Below, in pieces: positions 48,063 to 60,085 of a DNA stretch of 64,000 nt. The DNA comes from Lutjanus erythropterus (lineage: Eukaryota; Chordata; Actinopteri; Lutjaniformes; Lutjanidae): positions 10,612,833 through 10,676,832 of the forward strand of contig CM034591.1 of NCBI GenBank assembly GCA_020091685.1, written 5' to 3'. Position 1 is the stretch's first letter. Each line of letters opens with the position of its first letter. The notes below the pieces were generated by a model. The model ran no database searches. It was given only the letters and a program-made list of their open reading frames with translations, and had not been told where the DNA came from. The position numbers and the translations under genes were made by a program.

Positions 48063-48944
48063 CCTCGAGCAATTCTTTAGGAGTTCAAAGCGTGCCGGTG
48101 GGAGGAGGGAGGACAGCAGACAGTTAAGATGGGATTTCTCATTACCCGCGTCTCGCTCCGTGTCCCGGCTATCACCGCTGTATACCGCTCGCTTGCTCGC
48201 TCCCTGCCCTATAATTTTTCTCCCCCTCCTTTCTTTTCTCTTACACAGACTCAAACTGAATACATATAAGATCGGGCCCCACTAGGCCACGCTCCTCCTC
48301 CCTCCCCCTCCGCTCTTTCTTCCCAGTCTGCTCGTGTTTCCACAGTATCTGACTGTGCACACACGGGCTAAAACACACAGAGGCAGAATGGATGACAAAG
48401 CAAGAGCAAAGAGGAAGCACAAGGCAGGGAGAGACGGAAACCACACGCACGCCAACGTGACTTCAAAGCCGGGCAATATGGGATATAATGAACGTCCTAA
48501 CAACCAGAATACCATATTTTAATAATGGTTAACATTATGGAGCGTATATTACGATCACAGAGCATGAAAATGAAATATTCATCTCATTAGACTGCATAGT
48601 AATGGGAAGTCAATTATTTAAAAAAAAAAAAATCATTCGATACTGAGGAATTTGACGTTTTGAAGTCGGACGGCACAAAGGCTCGTGAAAAAATATCCAA
48701 GTGGGTGATATTGCATTTGTCATGTGATTTTCAGTATTAAAGGGAATAAGAACTTTTACATCATTATTCTCATTTACAGTGAAAAACATAAAAATGTTCA
48801 CGCCGTGATTTTGGAGGGATCTGTACCAAGCAAAGAAGTTTTTCCTATGACAAATTTTGCCTTTAAAAAATATTGTTCCTCCTGGAATTTGAAAATTACA
48901 GTTGGCCATATTGTGTTTTTGATCATATTTAGATGAATTATTCA

Positions 48945-49265
48945 GCCCTAGACCACGTTAATGATTTTGTTTTAAGTAACTGCTCCATCAGTGATATTCT
49001 AAGGATTATTTTTTGCTGGTTCCAGCTTCTTAAATGTGAGGATTTGCTGCTTTTCGCTGTCATTTATGAAAGTAATTGAAGAGTCTTTGGGTTTTGGACT
49101 GTTGGCTGGACAAAAGAAGAAGACGAAGGAATTTGGGCTCTGGGAAATTGTCATGAGCATTTTTCACAATTAGACATTTTATAAACTAAATGATTAATTC
49201 ACTTATTTGGGAAAATAAGCAGTAGATTTATCAGTAATGAAAATAATCATTAGCTGAAGTCCTAC
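48945..49265. mobile_element. hAT-like ATTAATCG-family element, variant copy
   Basis: Left CAGCCCTAGACCACGTTAAT, then GTTCCAGCTTCTTAAATGTG, CTTTTCGCTGTCATTTATGA, GAAGAGTCTTTGGGTTTTGG, and right ATGAAAATAATCATTAGCTG. The same ends as the 38944 copy but a different centre, shared with 11110-11325. Confidence 0.68.
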
Positions 49266-49894
49266 AATGAACAGTGAAAAATGTCCATCACAGTTCCCCA
49301 GACTCCAAAGTGACGTCTTCAAAGGACTTGTTTTGTCTGACCAACAGTCCAAACTGAAAGACATTCAACTTACTATCATGTACAGTCAAGAAAAGGAGCC
49401 AAGTCTCACGTTTGACAACCTGGAATCATCACATTTTTCTTCAATAATGTCAAAATATTTACCATGTGTCTTCTTCTACTCACTGAGTCTTTTATCAGTT
49501 ACAGAAACATCGTGTGCATCATGTAAACGTTGAAAAGCGACATGAAGAGAGCAGGAGGCCGGTGAGTCGAAGAGGTGAAGACGAGGATCGAAGCGCCGCG
49601 GCGTTGACGGCGATGATGTGTGGAATTCGAGGCGTTACCTTGAGAAGAATGAGCCACACGTCTCCCAGCAATCAATCGCAGATATTACCCCCGGTATTTG
49701 TCAGATATGCTCTCTGCCCACCACGCTAGTCACCCGTGACTCATTCCGTCATTACATCTGAGAGGTCACGCCCACTCCGCCCCCGCCTGCGCCATCGTTC
49801 CTGGGTCTGATGGCGGCCTAATGGCCTGCTCTCTCTATACCGCAATTAACCTTTTTATTGGCCACCTGCCAGCCAGCTGGAGATACATCAGTCG

Positions 49895-49895
<1 letters not shown>

Positions 49896-49937
<42 letters not shown>
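49896..49937. repeat. (GT)n microsatellite
   Basis: About 21 GT units. Confidence 0.97.
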
Positions 49938-49940
<3 letters not shown>

Positions 49941-50039
49941 AGAACCATAAATGCAGTAGCTTAATGTGTTCAACACTTGTGCGCGTGTGCACGTGCACAA
50001 TGGTTGAAGCTTTTACATCTATGAATTTCCATGTGAAAA

Positions 50040-50070
50040 GTGTGTGTGTGTGTGAGTGTGTGTGTGTGTG
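50040..50070. repeat. (GT)n microsatellite, interrupted
   Basis: About 15 GT units with one GA interruption. Confidence 0.95.
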
Positions 50071-50742
50071 TCTGTGCCTATAATAGCTGACAGGTTTCAC
50101 CTGCTCCCCTCTTCAAGTAGGAATTGATTGAATCTAACATCCCATCATGGTTGACCCAGGCAGATCCCACTGGCTGTGAGAGCACAACTCTTCTTGGCAC
50201 AGGAACTAAACACGTCCCCTCTGCATTCACATCGATGCAGCTTCAGCGACTCGTATTGATGGAGCGCCGGGATGGATCGTCTACTGACCAGCGATGGTTG
50301 AAAAGACTTGAAGAGGGACACACGCAAACAAAAGCACACTCTTGTCCTGCGCCTCTGTTTCCTTTTGTGTACATTGATCATCTGTTTTTGATTTAGGCCA
50401 GGAGAATTGCCATGGTGACCACGGGGTCTACAATCAGTACGATCACATCAGTATCAGTGCTGATGGTAAATGGAGAGAATTGAAGCAATACATTTTTCAC
50501 CTAACACAACGTTTTGGTCAGAAAGTAATAGCTATACACTATGGTGGTGAAACACAGCAACATGTGCATCAGAAGCTTCTGTGCATTGCATCCTGGTATA
50601 TGTAGGCACTGCCGGCGCGGCTCAAAGAGCAGGAGAGCTCGGCTTTCTTGAATCCCTTTATACTGGATCTCTGCATTCTGTCAGACACTATCCAGAGGAG
50701 CTGCATGTGTGAATGCAAATGTTTGCACCGGTTGCCCTGGAC

Positions 50743-51076
50743 TTAAAGGTGGGGTCTGCTACTCTGGAGACAGACTGTTTATATCTGAACTCGCCAACCA
50801 AACAAATCCTCCTTCAGTGCTCCTTCAGAAGATTTACCGTCCCTTTCACTCACCCTCCCCTTCCCCTCGTCCTGTGATCAGGCACAAACACGACCTGTTG
50901 CTGATCAGCTGATCGGCCACTTTTTGTCTTCCATTTACAGAGCCAGGGCTGTGTAGAAACATCATGGGGTTTCTTTTCAGCACACACACAGAACAGGGAG
51001 TTAGAGGACAGTGAGGAGATATTCTCTGAATTTGATAAAACATGCGTTGGATTAGAACAGCACACCTCACCTTTAA
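50743..51076. mobile_element. TTAA-ended MITE
   Basis: Starts TTAAAGGTGGGGTCTGCTAC and ends CAGCACACCTCACCTTTAA. The ends are inverted for about 18 bases with few mismatches and include TTAA on both sides, the piggyBac target signature. It is 334 bases. Small open frames inside have no family support. Confidence 0.75.
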
Positions 51077-53454
51077 TCCTGTCAGCTTGCTAGTCTAAAG
51101 TTCGCCACATGTCCAGTGTCTGGAGCGCACAAGTTGGCATGTTGATGGCGCGTAGCTGCTTCGGCATACATGAGTCTAATCTTTTATTTATTCACGTTTT
51201 AATGCCTTTCTTCATCATCCGTGATGTAAAAACATCAGATCCTGCAAATCAAACCGCACTGCAAAGTGTCTCCCCAGCTGAGCAGGTAGACATGAGGGGT
51301 TAAAATTTTGTTTAAAGTGCCTCATTAGGTCTTTAAATACTAGAACTGCAGTCTTAAACAGTGTCATCCCCCACAGTTTCATCAAAGCTGGTCCACTGGT
51401 GTCTAAGATATCACAGATAAATACTCAGACCTTTTATGTGGCCATTCACTACTGAAGCACTGTGTACCTACTGTGTGCCTTTAAGTTGTGTCTAGACAAC
51501 TAGCGTCTGAGAGATCAGGTTGCAAAGGCAGTTAGACAACTGAGCTCTTTGCAGGAGGAAGGAAAAATCTCCTCAATCTCTGCAATGGTAATATACCGCC
51601 TGCCTCATTAACTTGTGATTCAAACGCCTGTGAAAAGAAACAGTCAGACAGTAAGTTCACACAGGCACTCAGCATCCGAGAGGCTTACACTGTACTATCC
51701 CATTGTCAACAAGAGGCCTCTCTCGAGCATCTTAAAACCTGGCAGAGCACCGCTGAGCAGAGAGCACACACACAGTAAATGCATTCTGTGGCTCCTCCAG
51801 CTGCAAATTGAATTTCGGGGCACGGCTTGACTCAAAACACCTAATAATCCCACGTCACTCGCTGTTCCCAAACTGAACAAGGTCACATTGTAGGGCTAGT
51901 AATGAAAAAAAAAAAAAAAGAGAGACCCTTTTACAAGCATTTATCCAGTAGGGCGATGCTTTCAGGCTCCAGCGAGGTGAAGGAATTTATTGAAGAGAAA
52001 GTACAAATGACTCAGAAACTCAAGGACAAAAACATTCTGCAAGGGAAAGCAACTAAAGAACCTTCTCACACCGGGGGCGGGCGGTATGCTGGTTTTGCCA
52101 TCCGTGTCATGTTCTGCCATGACATGTATTTTGTAAGTAAGGATAATATACAGTGAGCGAGTCATTATTGCACAATAAACCCTGACAGGGTGATGCAGAA
52201 CTTGATGCAGGTCTTGAATCCTCCTGAAGGGCTTATTACATGATTACTTACCAAAGAAAATTCATTATTTGACACAAAATATTAATCTAATACTGTTTTT
52301 TTTGGGATTTAAAATGATTTTATTTCTCCTCCACAGCCTGTGATCAGAATTGTGTCCTTAGTGACCATCTGTTCTTCATAGCAACGGTCTGTTATAAAGA
52401 AGTAACAGACCTTAAAATGATGTAATGGACCAATCAGAATCCAGTATTTAAGAAAACCATGTAATAATATCGTGATAAATGCTTTATTTGTTAATTTTGA
52501 TCCCAAGAAAGTGGGGTTGCTTCGCAGTAGAGAAACTTAACAAAAACGATAGAGCAAATTTCCAAATGAGCATTATTTGGATAAACTGACCACATATTGG
52601 GAATCTAAGTGGTTACTGTCTCGCCTAAGAAATTATGAATAAATAATAATAATGTGGCATGTTAACAGTCCTACAGTGAACCTAAATGATTGTTTATTCA
52701 AAGTTTAATCAAAGTGATTTTGATTCAATTTGATCGACTTAAACAAGCAGCCTTGATTTGTGAAGCTCAAGAGAAAAGCTTTACAAGAGATCATTTCAAA
52801 TTCTTCTTTAAAAAAAAAAGTCTTTTATGGAATCAAGTGTGATGTAACAGCTGATGTCTCGTCTTTGACGTGTTGTTGTCTTTCTTCGGACACACGCTTG
52901 ACATCCACAAGTAGGCAGGGGCGGAGAGAAAAAAATATATACTTTGAGAATCACCGATTCTGCCTTTGATTTTTATTAATTAAGCTGAAAGCATTTTCCA
53001 TTTAATAGCAAAACTGTGACACTCCTACTTATACGTGTGTGCAAACCATTTTACAGACGGTTTCGTCCACGAGGGCCGGTTCAAAGCAGGATTCACTTCA
53101 AAACTGAAGTTCAAGGGTGGATCGATACAGACTTTAAACTTGGAAGCTGTAAATTTTGCCATTTTCTAATCTCGTTTCATGGTTTATTTTGAAGGTGAGA
53201 CTCTGAGACGTGGAGTTATCAGCTCTGTGGCTAACGTGGCTAGCCACACGCCGGAGCAGTACTGGGAGTGTTTAACATAAACGGACGGTCAAGAGACGCG
53301 GTGTGAAGCCTCATTTGACGCCAGTTAAATAACCAGGATAGTTAGGACGGATGTGGGAGACAGTTTTCAAGCTGATTTTTGTAGAATTTCATCATGCAAC
53401 ACGAGCTCAGCTGGCTTTGTTGTTACACAAAAACCCCCTGCGCTTCAGGCACCG

Positions 53455-53464
53455 GTGTGTGTGT

Positions 53465-53503
<39 letters not shown>
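53455..53503. repeat. (GT)n microsatellite
   Basis: About 24 GT units with one GA interruption. It lies 0.7 kb from the Ig1 exon donor. Confidence 0.97.
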
Positions 53504-54180
53504 TCTCACTGCTGTATGTAAATGTATGATAGACATGCCCCCCATGGTACGCTGCTACTTACATAATATACTTTGGGTTTTCTGCCAAATAAAAGCTGTT
53601 GAAATGCTTAATCCTACCAATTGTCTAACTCTGAGAATGAATCACATTACATTTACTAATTAACCTACATTATGGGGCAGGCTATACCCCATTTTCATGC
53701 CTATTTAGAGCAAATAAACATGTTCTTTTTTATAATGTGATCATACCGCCACTGTAATAAAAACACTGTGATAAATAAATCCAAGGTCATATTGCCGTCA
53801 CACCTACAGATGTTACGTGGTTGTGCATTTGCAGCACAGCCGTGGAGTCGCAAACATGTCAAATAAATGGCTAAAGGAAGAAATCTTTTGTATTATTTGG
53901 TGTACTTTGTTTCTTAAAACAATGCACGGATGTGAAGATGTAACAAAGGTTGACAGAGAGGTGTTTAGTTGCTCTTTAAATGTTATTTGTCTGATCTATA
54001 TGCTAATTATGCTGCGAAATATGCATTTTACGTACCGCTTTTATTTCTCACTCAATATTGTGACATCCTTTACACACATTCACACAAGTATATGTGGGTA
54101 TTGTGGTTCATTAAAGCTGAGAGGAGCCAAATTAAAAGAATCTACCCGTTAAGCTGGTCAGTAAGTCCGGCGGCCCTTAC

Positions 54181-54504
54181 CTGCCACGGAGAGACGTGCT
54201 GTGCGGCTGGAAATGGATCCCAGGTTGTCGATGGTGGCGACGCACTGATAGGTTCCCTCGTCGGGCTTGTTGTGCTTCGAGTGGACCACGTGGTTGAAGA
54301 ACAGCGAGCCGTCGGGGAGTATGTGCCGCCTCTCGTCTGAGACCAGGCTCATGAAGGTGCCGTCTTTCTTCCACTCTATGCGCGCCGCCGTGGCCGCGTC
54401 GCTGTGGGCCGAGCAGTTGAGCAGTGCGGAGTTGCCCCGGGTGGCCAGCGTGTCCTGAGGCTCCACTGTGAACCAGAAGGGGCTGAAGGGCTGCGCTGCT
54501 GAAC
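54181..54504 (-). CDS. neo1: Neogenin-like receptor, Ig domain 1 exon (probable exon 2)
   Basis: This internal coding exon reads right to left, 324 nt, 2+321+1 bases, ending in phase 1. The acceptor is ctccag after a pyrimidine-rich run (AG at 54506-54505) and the donor is CAG/gtaagg (GT at 54180-54179). It encodes a short hydrophobic lead-in ([15 protein letters not shown]) and then a complete Ig domain: first Cys in LLNCSA, core Trp in IEWKKDG, second Cys in DEGTYQC, and the closing strand [10 protein letters not shown]. From family knowledge, VSDERR, LPDGSL and [10 protein letters not shown] match the first Ig domain of neogenin better than DCC. Neogenin is a single-pass membrane receptor for netrins and repulsive guidance molecules (RGM) in axon guidance, adhesion and BMP signalling. 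GC content is well above the flanking intron. Whether it is the neo1a or neo1b paralogue cannot be told from this fragment. Confidence 0.93.
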
Positions 54505-55354
54505 CTGGAGGGGAACAGAGGAGGGTGGGGATGTCGGATCAGATTTTAACCCAGGGTCAGAGGTCCCAACAATAGTTGACAGCAAAATAACACCTAGATC
54601 AACTTTAATCACTTTACAAGAAATTACATCACTATGACAACAACGTCCACCATAGAAAAACATGATAAGCCACAGCTACATTGTATATGTAACGTAACTA
54701 ACGATGCGTTGATCCATTGAAAATTGACTTCAAAAGAGAAAATGTTACACTCGATAATGTTTGATATTCACAACACAAGCTAAGGTCTGGGTCTGGATGC
54801 AGAACCTGGTCCGGCAGCTTTATTTATAGCTCACATTTCATCACGGACAAACCAAAAAAAGACACAGCAAGAAGTCCTGCTCTACACAGACACGACACCA
54901 TGTTTTAGAACAGGACCACGTAGACCTGAGCAGCGACTCTCCTGACTCTCGCAGCCGTCCAACATCCGAACTGTTCCACGGTCGCTGCAGCTGATGCCAG
55001 TGCTGATATTATTAATTTTATTCCAAAAACAGCATGTGTCTACTTTTCCACTAGTAGAAGCCGAGGTTTAAATTCGAGGCTTCCTGCAGATGCTGTCATC
55101 TGCAAAGCTTCATCATGACCTCCTGTGATGTTTTACTAAACATGAGCAAAGTGTGTCAGGGTTCCCGCTCTGTTCAGATCATATTCCAGGACTTTTCCCA
55201 ACACATTTTCAGTGATGATCTAGCTGGTTCCACACCATATGCTAACATGTCCCCTTGTGCTTTAATGCTCTGCTTTTATATTGTTATTATATTATTTTAC
55301 AGTATAATATTCTGTCATATTTTATGTTGTTTCTTTTGGAAAGTCCTTTATGCT

Positions 55355-55412
55355 CTAGGCTTGGCAAGTGCTATGTAAATATATCTTTTATTATCATTAT
55401 TATTAATTTAGA
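55355..55412 (+). mobile_element. Possible L2-type LINE 3' tail
   Basis: CTTGGCAAGTGCTATGTAAA followed by TATTATCATTATTATTAA resembles the GCGCTATATAAAT plus (ATT)n tail of L2/CR1-like retroelements. Nothing further upstream is readable as a LINE. Confidence 0.45.
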
Positions 55413-56964
55413 CTAATCTGAATCCCTTTTATCTTAACCATTCTTGCCTTAACACCAATAACACAAATAGTAGCTTATAATTTTTCTCACAGACAAATCT
55501 AGACTGAGCTTTACACACCTAAATGTTTAAAGTTAGAGCCAAGCTTGCTAGAATTAACCACCACTGACACACACATACTTGAGCCGCTTTACTGGTAATA
55601 TCAGGTTGAGTCTTTAACAAAGCTAATAACACAACATTATATGTCATGTTATGGTCATTTTATCGTAACAATGCAGGACTGTGTTTGAAGAGAGAAGTAA
55701 AAAAAAATACCATTAGTCAGTATTTAGTCAGTGTTTGACTCATATACAGCAGGCTTCATTATTTGACCCCTGGCTTCCCATTCATTATTATTCAAATCCC
55801 TCAACAATGTCCAACACACATTTGAAACCACTTTTCCACTGAATCACAAACCTCAAACCAAAACGAGCCGATAAGCACATCAACTTCAGCAACTTAAACC
55901 AAACATGCTAATCAGTTCAACATTATTCACCCTTTTAAAACAAGTTGAGAAGAAAGCAACATTAATCTACCACCATAAAAACGATAAAAACTACTAGATA
56001 CCAGCCAACACTGACTAATATTTACGTTTTAAAGGATAATGTCACTCACATTATCCTGAGTTGCAGCCTGTTAACTTGTGATCACAGCGTTTGAGAGCAG
56101 CCCAATCAAAATACACTCATCCATAAACCACCAGAAAACTTGTCAACTGTTTTCCAGGTTTTCCAGAAAGCCTAAGAACTCTGTACGTAATGTAATGTAA
56201 TTTTTAGGATTCACCCTGCAGAACATGGAACAACTGTGGCAGCTTTTCGAGTCCGAGCACAAGAGGAGTGACAGCAAAATCACACGTCCTCAGACGTCAT
56301 CGACGTCAATGGCGAGTTTTTGAAAAGTCCCTCACACAAAATGTGCTGGTGGCTAAAATGAAAGGACGCTACAGGACTCCCAGCGCCCCGAACGCTCAGT
56401 GAAATGTTTCCAAAGCAGAGACATCTTTTTGTTCATTCTGTCTTTTCAGCCGCTGCGCCTCAGTCCATCCCAGAGACTCCGAGAGGCTTTTCATTATGAA
56501 ACCACAAGCCCCGCTGGAATTGGACGAGAGGAACTGACAAATTTAACCCAGTCTAGCCTCCCTGGCAAGTTAATATCACGTCTTGCTTTATTATAAGTAG
56601 AGAGTGCAGCGGAGGAGTAAACACTTTGGAACGCGGTTGCCATTTCCTTTCCTCGAGCATAAATGGCAACGTCGCACTGACATGGATAGTGCCAAAGTCG
56701 GAGTAAGTGCAATTGCTTTGCATTTGTCCTCATCCATTATTCACGCGCTCCCACCGAAAGAGTCACACAGTGGTATTGTTTAGATAAATAACACCAATTA
56801 TCAGTTCTGCAGGGATGGAGGAGAGCTGGAAAAATAATTAAGAGGGTATGAAGGTATTTTAATAATGCAGCGAAAGGAGTGAAATAAGTGGCTGAATGTT
56901 AAATGCAGTTTAAAATATGCCTGCTCTCTTCCAAGGAAATGGCAAGTCTCCAGGGGAGAGTGCG

Positions 56965-57031
56965 AGCAGAAAAGAGGCAGAAAGAGAGGGAGACAGAGAA
57001 GGAGAGAGGGAGGTGGGGGAGAAAGAGAGAT
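56965..57031. repeat. Polypurine (GA-rich) tract
   Basis: AGAAAGAGAGGGAGACAGAG and similar for about 65 bases with very few pyrimidines. Confidence 0.85.
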
Positions 57032-59437
57032 GCTATGTCAATGGTTCAGCTATTTAACTACTCCAAGGTAATTTCTCTACCTTGCGGCGCCAAGTCCCTA
57101 GTGTGAGATCCAAAGAGAGAAGCAATGTAATGCGCGGTCCATTACGGTGGCAATATGGCTGCTTGTCCTCGGTGCACTTAGTTCTCTTGAAAGCACAAAC
57201 AATTACAGAAAATGACAGAACAGAATAGATATTTTCCACTTCCACATTATGGGAATAAAGGTAAGACAACACAGCAGTCAAATTCTGCTGTGCAATTGTC
57301 TGCAGACTATAAGAGAGTAGGAGGAGGGAGTGTCTTTCATCTGTCTCAGTGGACGGCGTCGGAGTTTGGCGGCTCTGCCTGAAGCATCAAGACCGGACTG
57401 ATTAGCGCGGCCGCTTCGCCAAAGTCACGATCATTAGAGGCATCTCCCTGTTGTCGGTTGCCATCCTACTTATATCCAGTGTCAAGTACTCAGATTACTT
57501 TTTTGTTTTAATGTGATACTTTTGCAATTCATATACTCAGGTATTTAGTTACGCTGTCAAATAAGCAATTTTACCACATTTCAACCGCTGCAAGAAATAC
57601 AGCTGCCTGCGCCTGTTACAAGGGCAAAGGGCGTCTCTTTTCAGAAATCACGACACAGTTACTCAAGATAATCCACAGATCTTACTAGAGAACTAGAACT
57701 ACTTTTTTCTGCAGTAGAATCTACTTCAGTTTGTAGGCATGTGTTTGACATCTCTGAAAAAGACGTTGTCTGAATGGCAGCATATGTTGCTCCACGTCAT
57801 GAGCACTAAAAGTAGTTCATACTTTCTTTCTGCTAGAGAGAAAGTCGTACCTCATTTCTTTTTCTTTCTATTAGACAGAAAGTCCCTTTTAAAAAAAACG
57901 AGTAAACTGCTTATATCGACTAATGACTGATGATGATTTTTACTCGGGTCAAACTGACAAGTTTCAAGTTGCAAGCACTGGATGCAAGTGAAGCAGAATT
58001 TCAGGATATCAAAACTTCACTAGATCTGCTGATGCAAAGGCAGCACAAGTGCTCCCACATATTTTATTTTGAAAATCCCTTCAGGCAGAGTGGGTGTGAG
58101 ATTCGAGAGAATAAACAGAAATAAGTAATAAAATATACCATGTCTACAGTCAGCATAACACATTTTAAACTGTAAGTCTTAGCTGTAAGCGAGTGGCTTT
58201 AAATGAGACTGAAGTAAGCCGCTGATTCCGGGAAATCGATAAATTCAGAGCAGCCTAGTGTACATATTGGGCAGGATGTGACAACACCAGCAAATGTATT
58301 TTACTGATGGTGTACATGACAGATGGAGTGAGACCAGAGTGGAGTAGCAGTGGGGGGAATTTGTCAGTCCTGCAGACCAGAGGCACCATGGCATGCTTAA
58401 TCATCTCTGCTTTACGCTGCTGGAACAGTGGGTGTGTGGGTTGGGCAGAGCTTCCACGTCTGGCTCTTTTCCAGGCAAAAGACCATCTTCAGCCGCTCTC
58501 GATCTGAGGAGAAAACTGAATGGGCTTGAAGGTCCTGCGGCATCCTATCAAGCCAAAACAGCCGCCTTTAGCAGCTTTTTATCCCTATCGTAGGGAGCAG
58601 TAGGGGAGGGCTTAGCTTCGGCTCCACTGTCGAACAAAATGGCGAACCATCTGCTTTCAGTTGCAGAGACAACATCCACAGTCAGCAGAGCAGAGCACGG
58701 GGAAGAGGGGAAGATGGGACTGGAGATGGGGATAAGCCGGAGGGGTGGGAGGGGGTTGACGGCAGGCTAAGGGGCTGGTTTGCGATTAACTACACGTAGG
58801 CCTCTTTCTAACAACTTTTTCACAACGTGCTGGGATACCAACAACTCAAGGTAAGATAACACCATGATATGATATTATTATCTCTCTAGACCCCCACAGT
58901 GGCCTGGAGGACCTGTTTTATACTTCACTGAAGCACCAAGGAGCATCTGTCATTTTAAAATCATTCCCAGTGTGAGAAAACACAGAAAACTGTCCTGAAC
59001 TTTGTGTTGTAGATACTTTAAGTTGTCATCAATAACTGTTTTCCGGGCGATGAAGAGTTGCTATTGGGATCACAGACTGCGTCACAACTTTTCCACCTAC
59101 ATATTCAGTTTATTTCTTACATAACCTGCCACAAACACAACCTCCTGCACATTACTGTTGTTTGTTCTCATAACATAGCTGGGTTTTTAAGCGAGGATGG
59201 AGTCATCAGGGGTAAATAGTAATGGTTTTTGCTATGAACTTAAAGTGTAATTTCAAAGTGAAAACAATGCAGCAGTCAGTAGCAATCCTCTTATATAACA
59301 TTAAATAAAAATATGAATATAAAATAATTAACCATGTAATATCATGTAGATATTGACAGTCTGGTATGGTATCGAGATGTTTTTTTATTGCAATACCGCG
59401 ATACTCAATGTATTGATACATCCCTATTTGCCTGCAT

Positions 59438-60085
59438 CTACCAATAATTTTCATTATTGTTTAATCTGTCGATTATTTTCTCAATTAATCAGTTATTTGG
59501 ACTATAAAATGTCAGAAAACTGTGAAAAATGTTGATTAATGTTCCCCAAAGCCAAGGGTGAGGTCCTTTAAAGCAATGTTTCCCAAACTTTTTTTTTTTT
59601 TAACGGGGGACCCACTTTTTAAAAATGACAAACCATCGCAACCCAATTCACAACAGAACTTATCAATAAATCTTGCTAATTTGTGCATGAATGAACGTTC
59701 CTGACCATTTTCACTGACATTTCTGCATCACCTTCTATCATCTTGACATGATATTGGAATCGCATACATTTTAAATACTTTATAAAAGAGAAATAAATGT
59801 ATTTAGGCTGAGTTACCAGGCTATCCTACTGTCCATAGTCTTTTATTTATTTGGTGACCCAAATAAAATCTCCTGTGACCCACCTGTGGGTCCCGACCCA
59901 GTGTTTGGGAATGACTGATTTAAAGTTTTGTCCACAGTTAACTGACATAGAGGAGTGAAGAAAAAGGAGAACATTTCTTCTTTGCAAAAAAAAACAACTT
60001 AAAATGATTAATCAAATATCAAAATAGTTGGTGGTTCATTTAATAGTTGACAACTAACTGATTAATTGTCTAATCATTGCAGGTC
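59438..60085. mobile_element. hAT-like ATTAATCG-family element split by another MITE
   Basis: The left half has TTTTCATTATTGTTTAATCT, GTCGATTATTTTCTCAATTA, AAATGTCAGAAAACTGTGAA. The right half resumes at TTTTGTCCACAGTTAACTGA and ends with ATTAATTGTCTAATCATTGC and AGGTCT. The gap is filled by the insertion at 59574-59917. Confidence 0.75.
59574..59917. mobile_element. hAT MITE nested in another MITE, with 8-bp target duplication
   Basis: Starts CAATGTTTCCCAAAC and ends GTGTTTGGGAATGACTG, imperfect inverted ends. Inner GGGGGACCCAC and GTGGGTCCCGACCC also pair. It is flanked by CTTTAAAG (59566-59573) and ATTTAAAG (59918-59925), identical at seven of eight bases, the target duplication length of hAT elements. 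Removing it restores the host element order. 344 bases, non-coding. Confidence 0.85.

Larger units (their letters stand above)
7881..54180 (-). other. 46.3-kb neo1 intron between the Ig1 and Ig2 exons
   Basis: The donor is CAG/gtaagg at 54180 and the acceptor gtctttcag at 7881. No convincing exon was seen inside. It contains most of the repeats listed here. Stretches longer than 300 bases where I saw nothing beyond AT-rich, single-copy-looking DNA and short simple repeats include 7881-9200, 9240-10190, 10500-11100, 11330-12240, 13600-14840, 14880-16430, 16770-17276, 17670-18170, 18550-19418, 20545-21480, 21570-22100, 22640-23630, 23810-24490, 24700-25100, 27670-28540, 28940-30170, 30910-31810, 34430-35280, 35630-37000, 37840-38940, 39270-41540, 41700-43070, 45140-47130, 48100-48940, 49270-49890, 50080-50740 and 51080-53450. 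Very long first introns are common in DCC/neogenin genes and often hold enhancers. Confidence 0.9.

Noticed and set aside
53969..54458. Open frames on the plus strand over the Ig1 exon
   Set aside because: Antisense shadows of the GC-rich neo1 exon; they continue into intron without splice logic.
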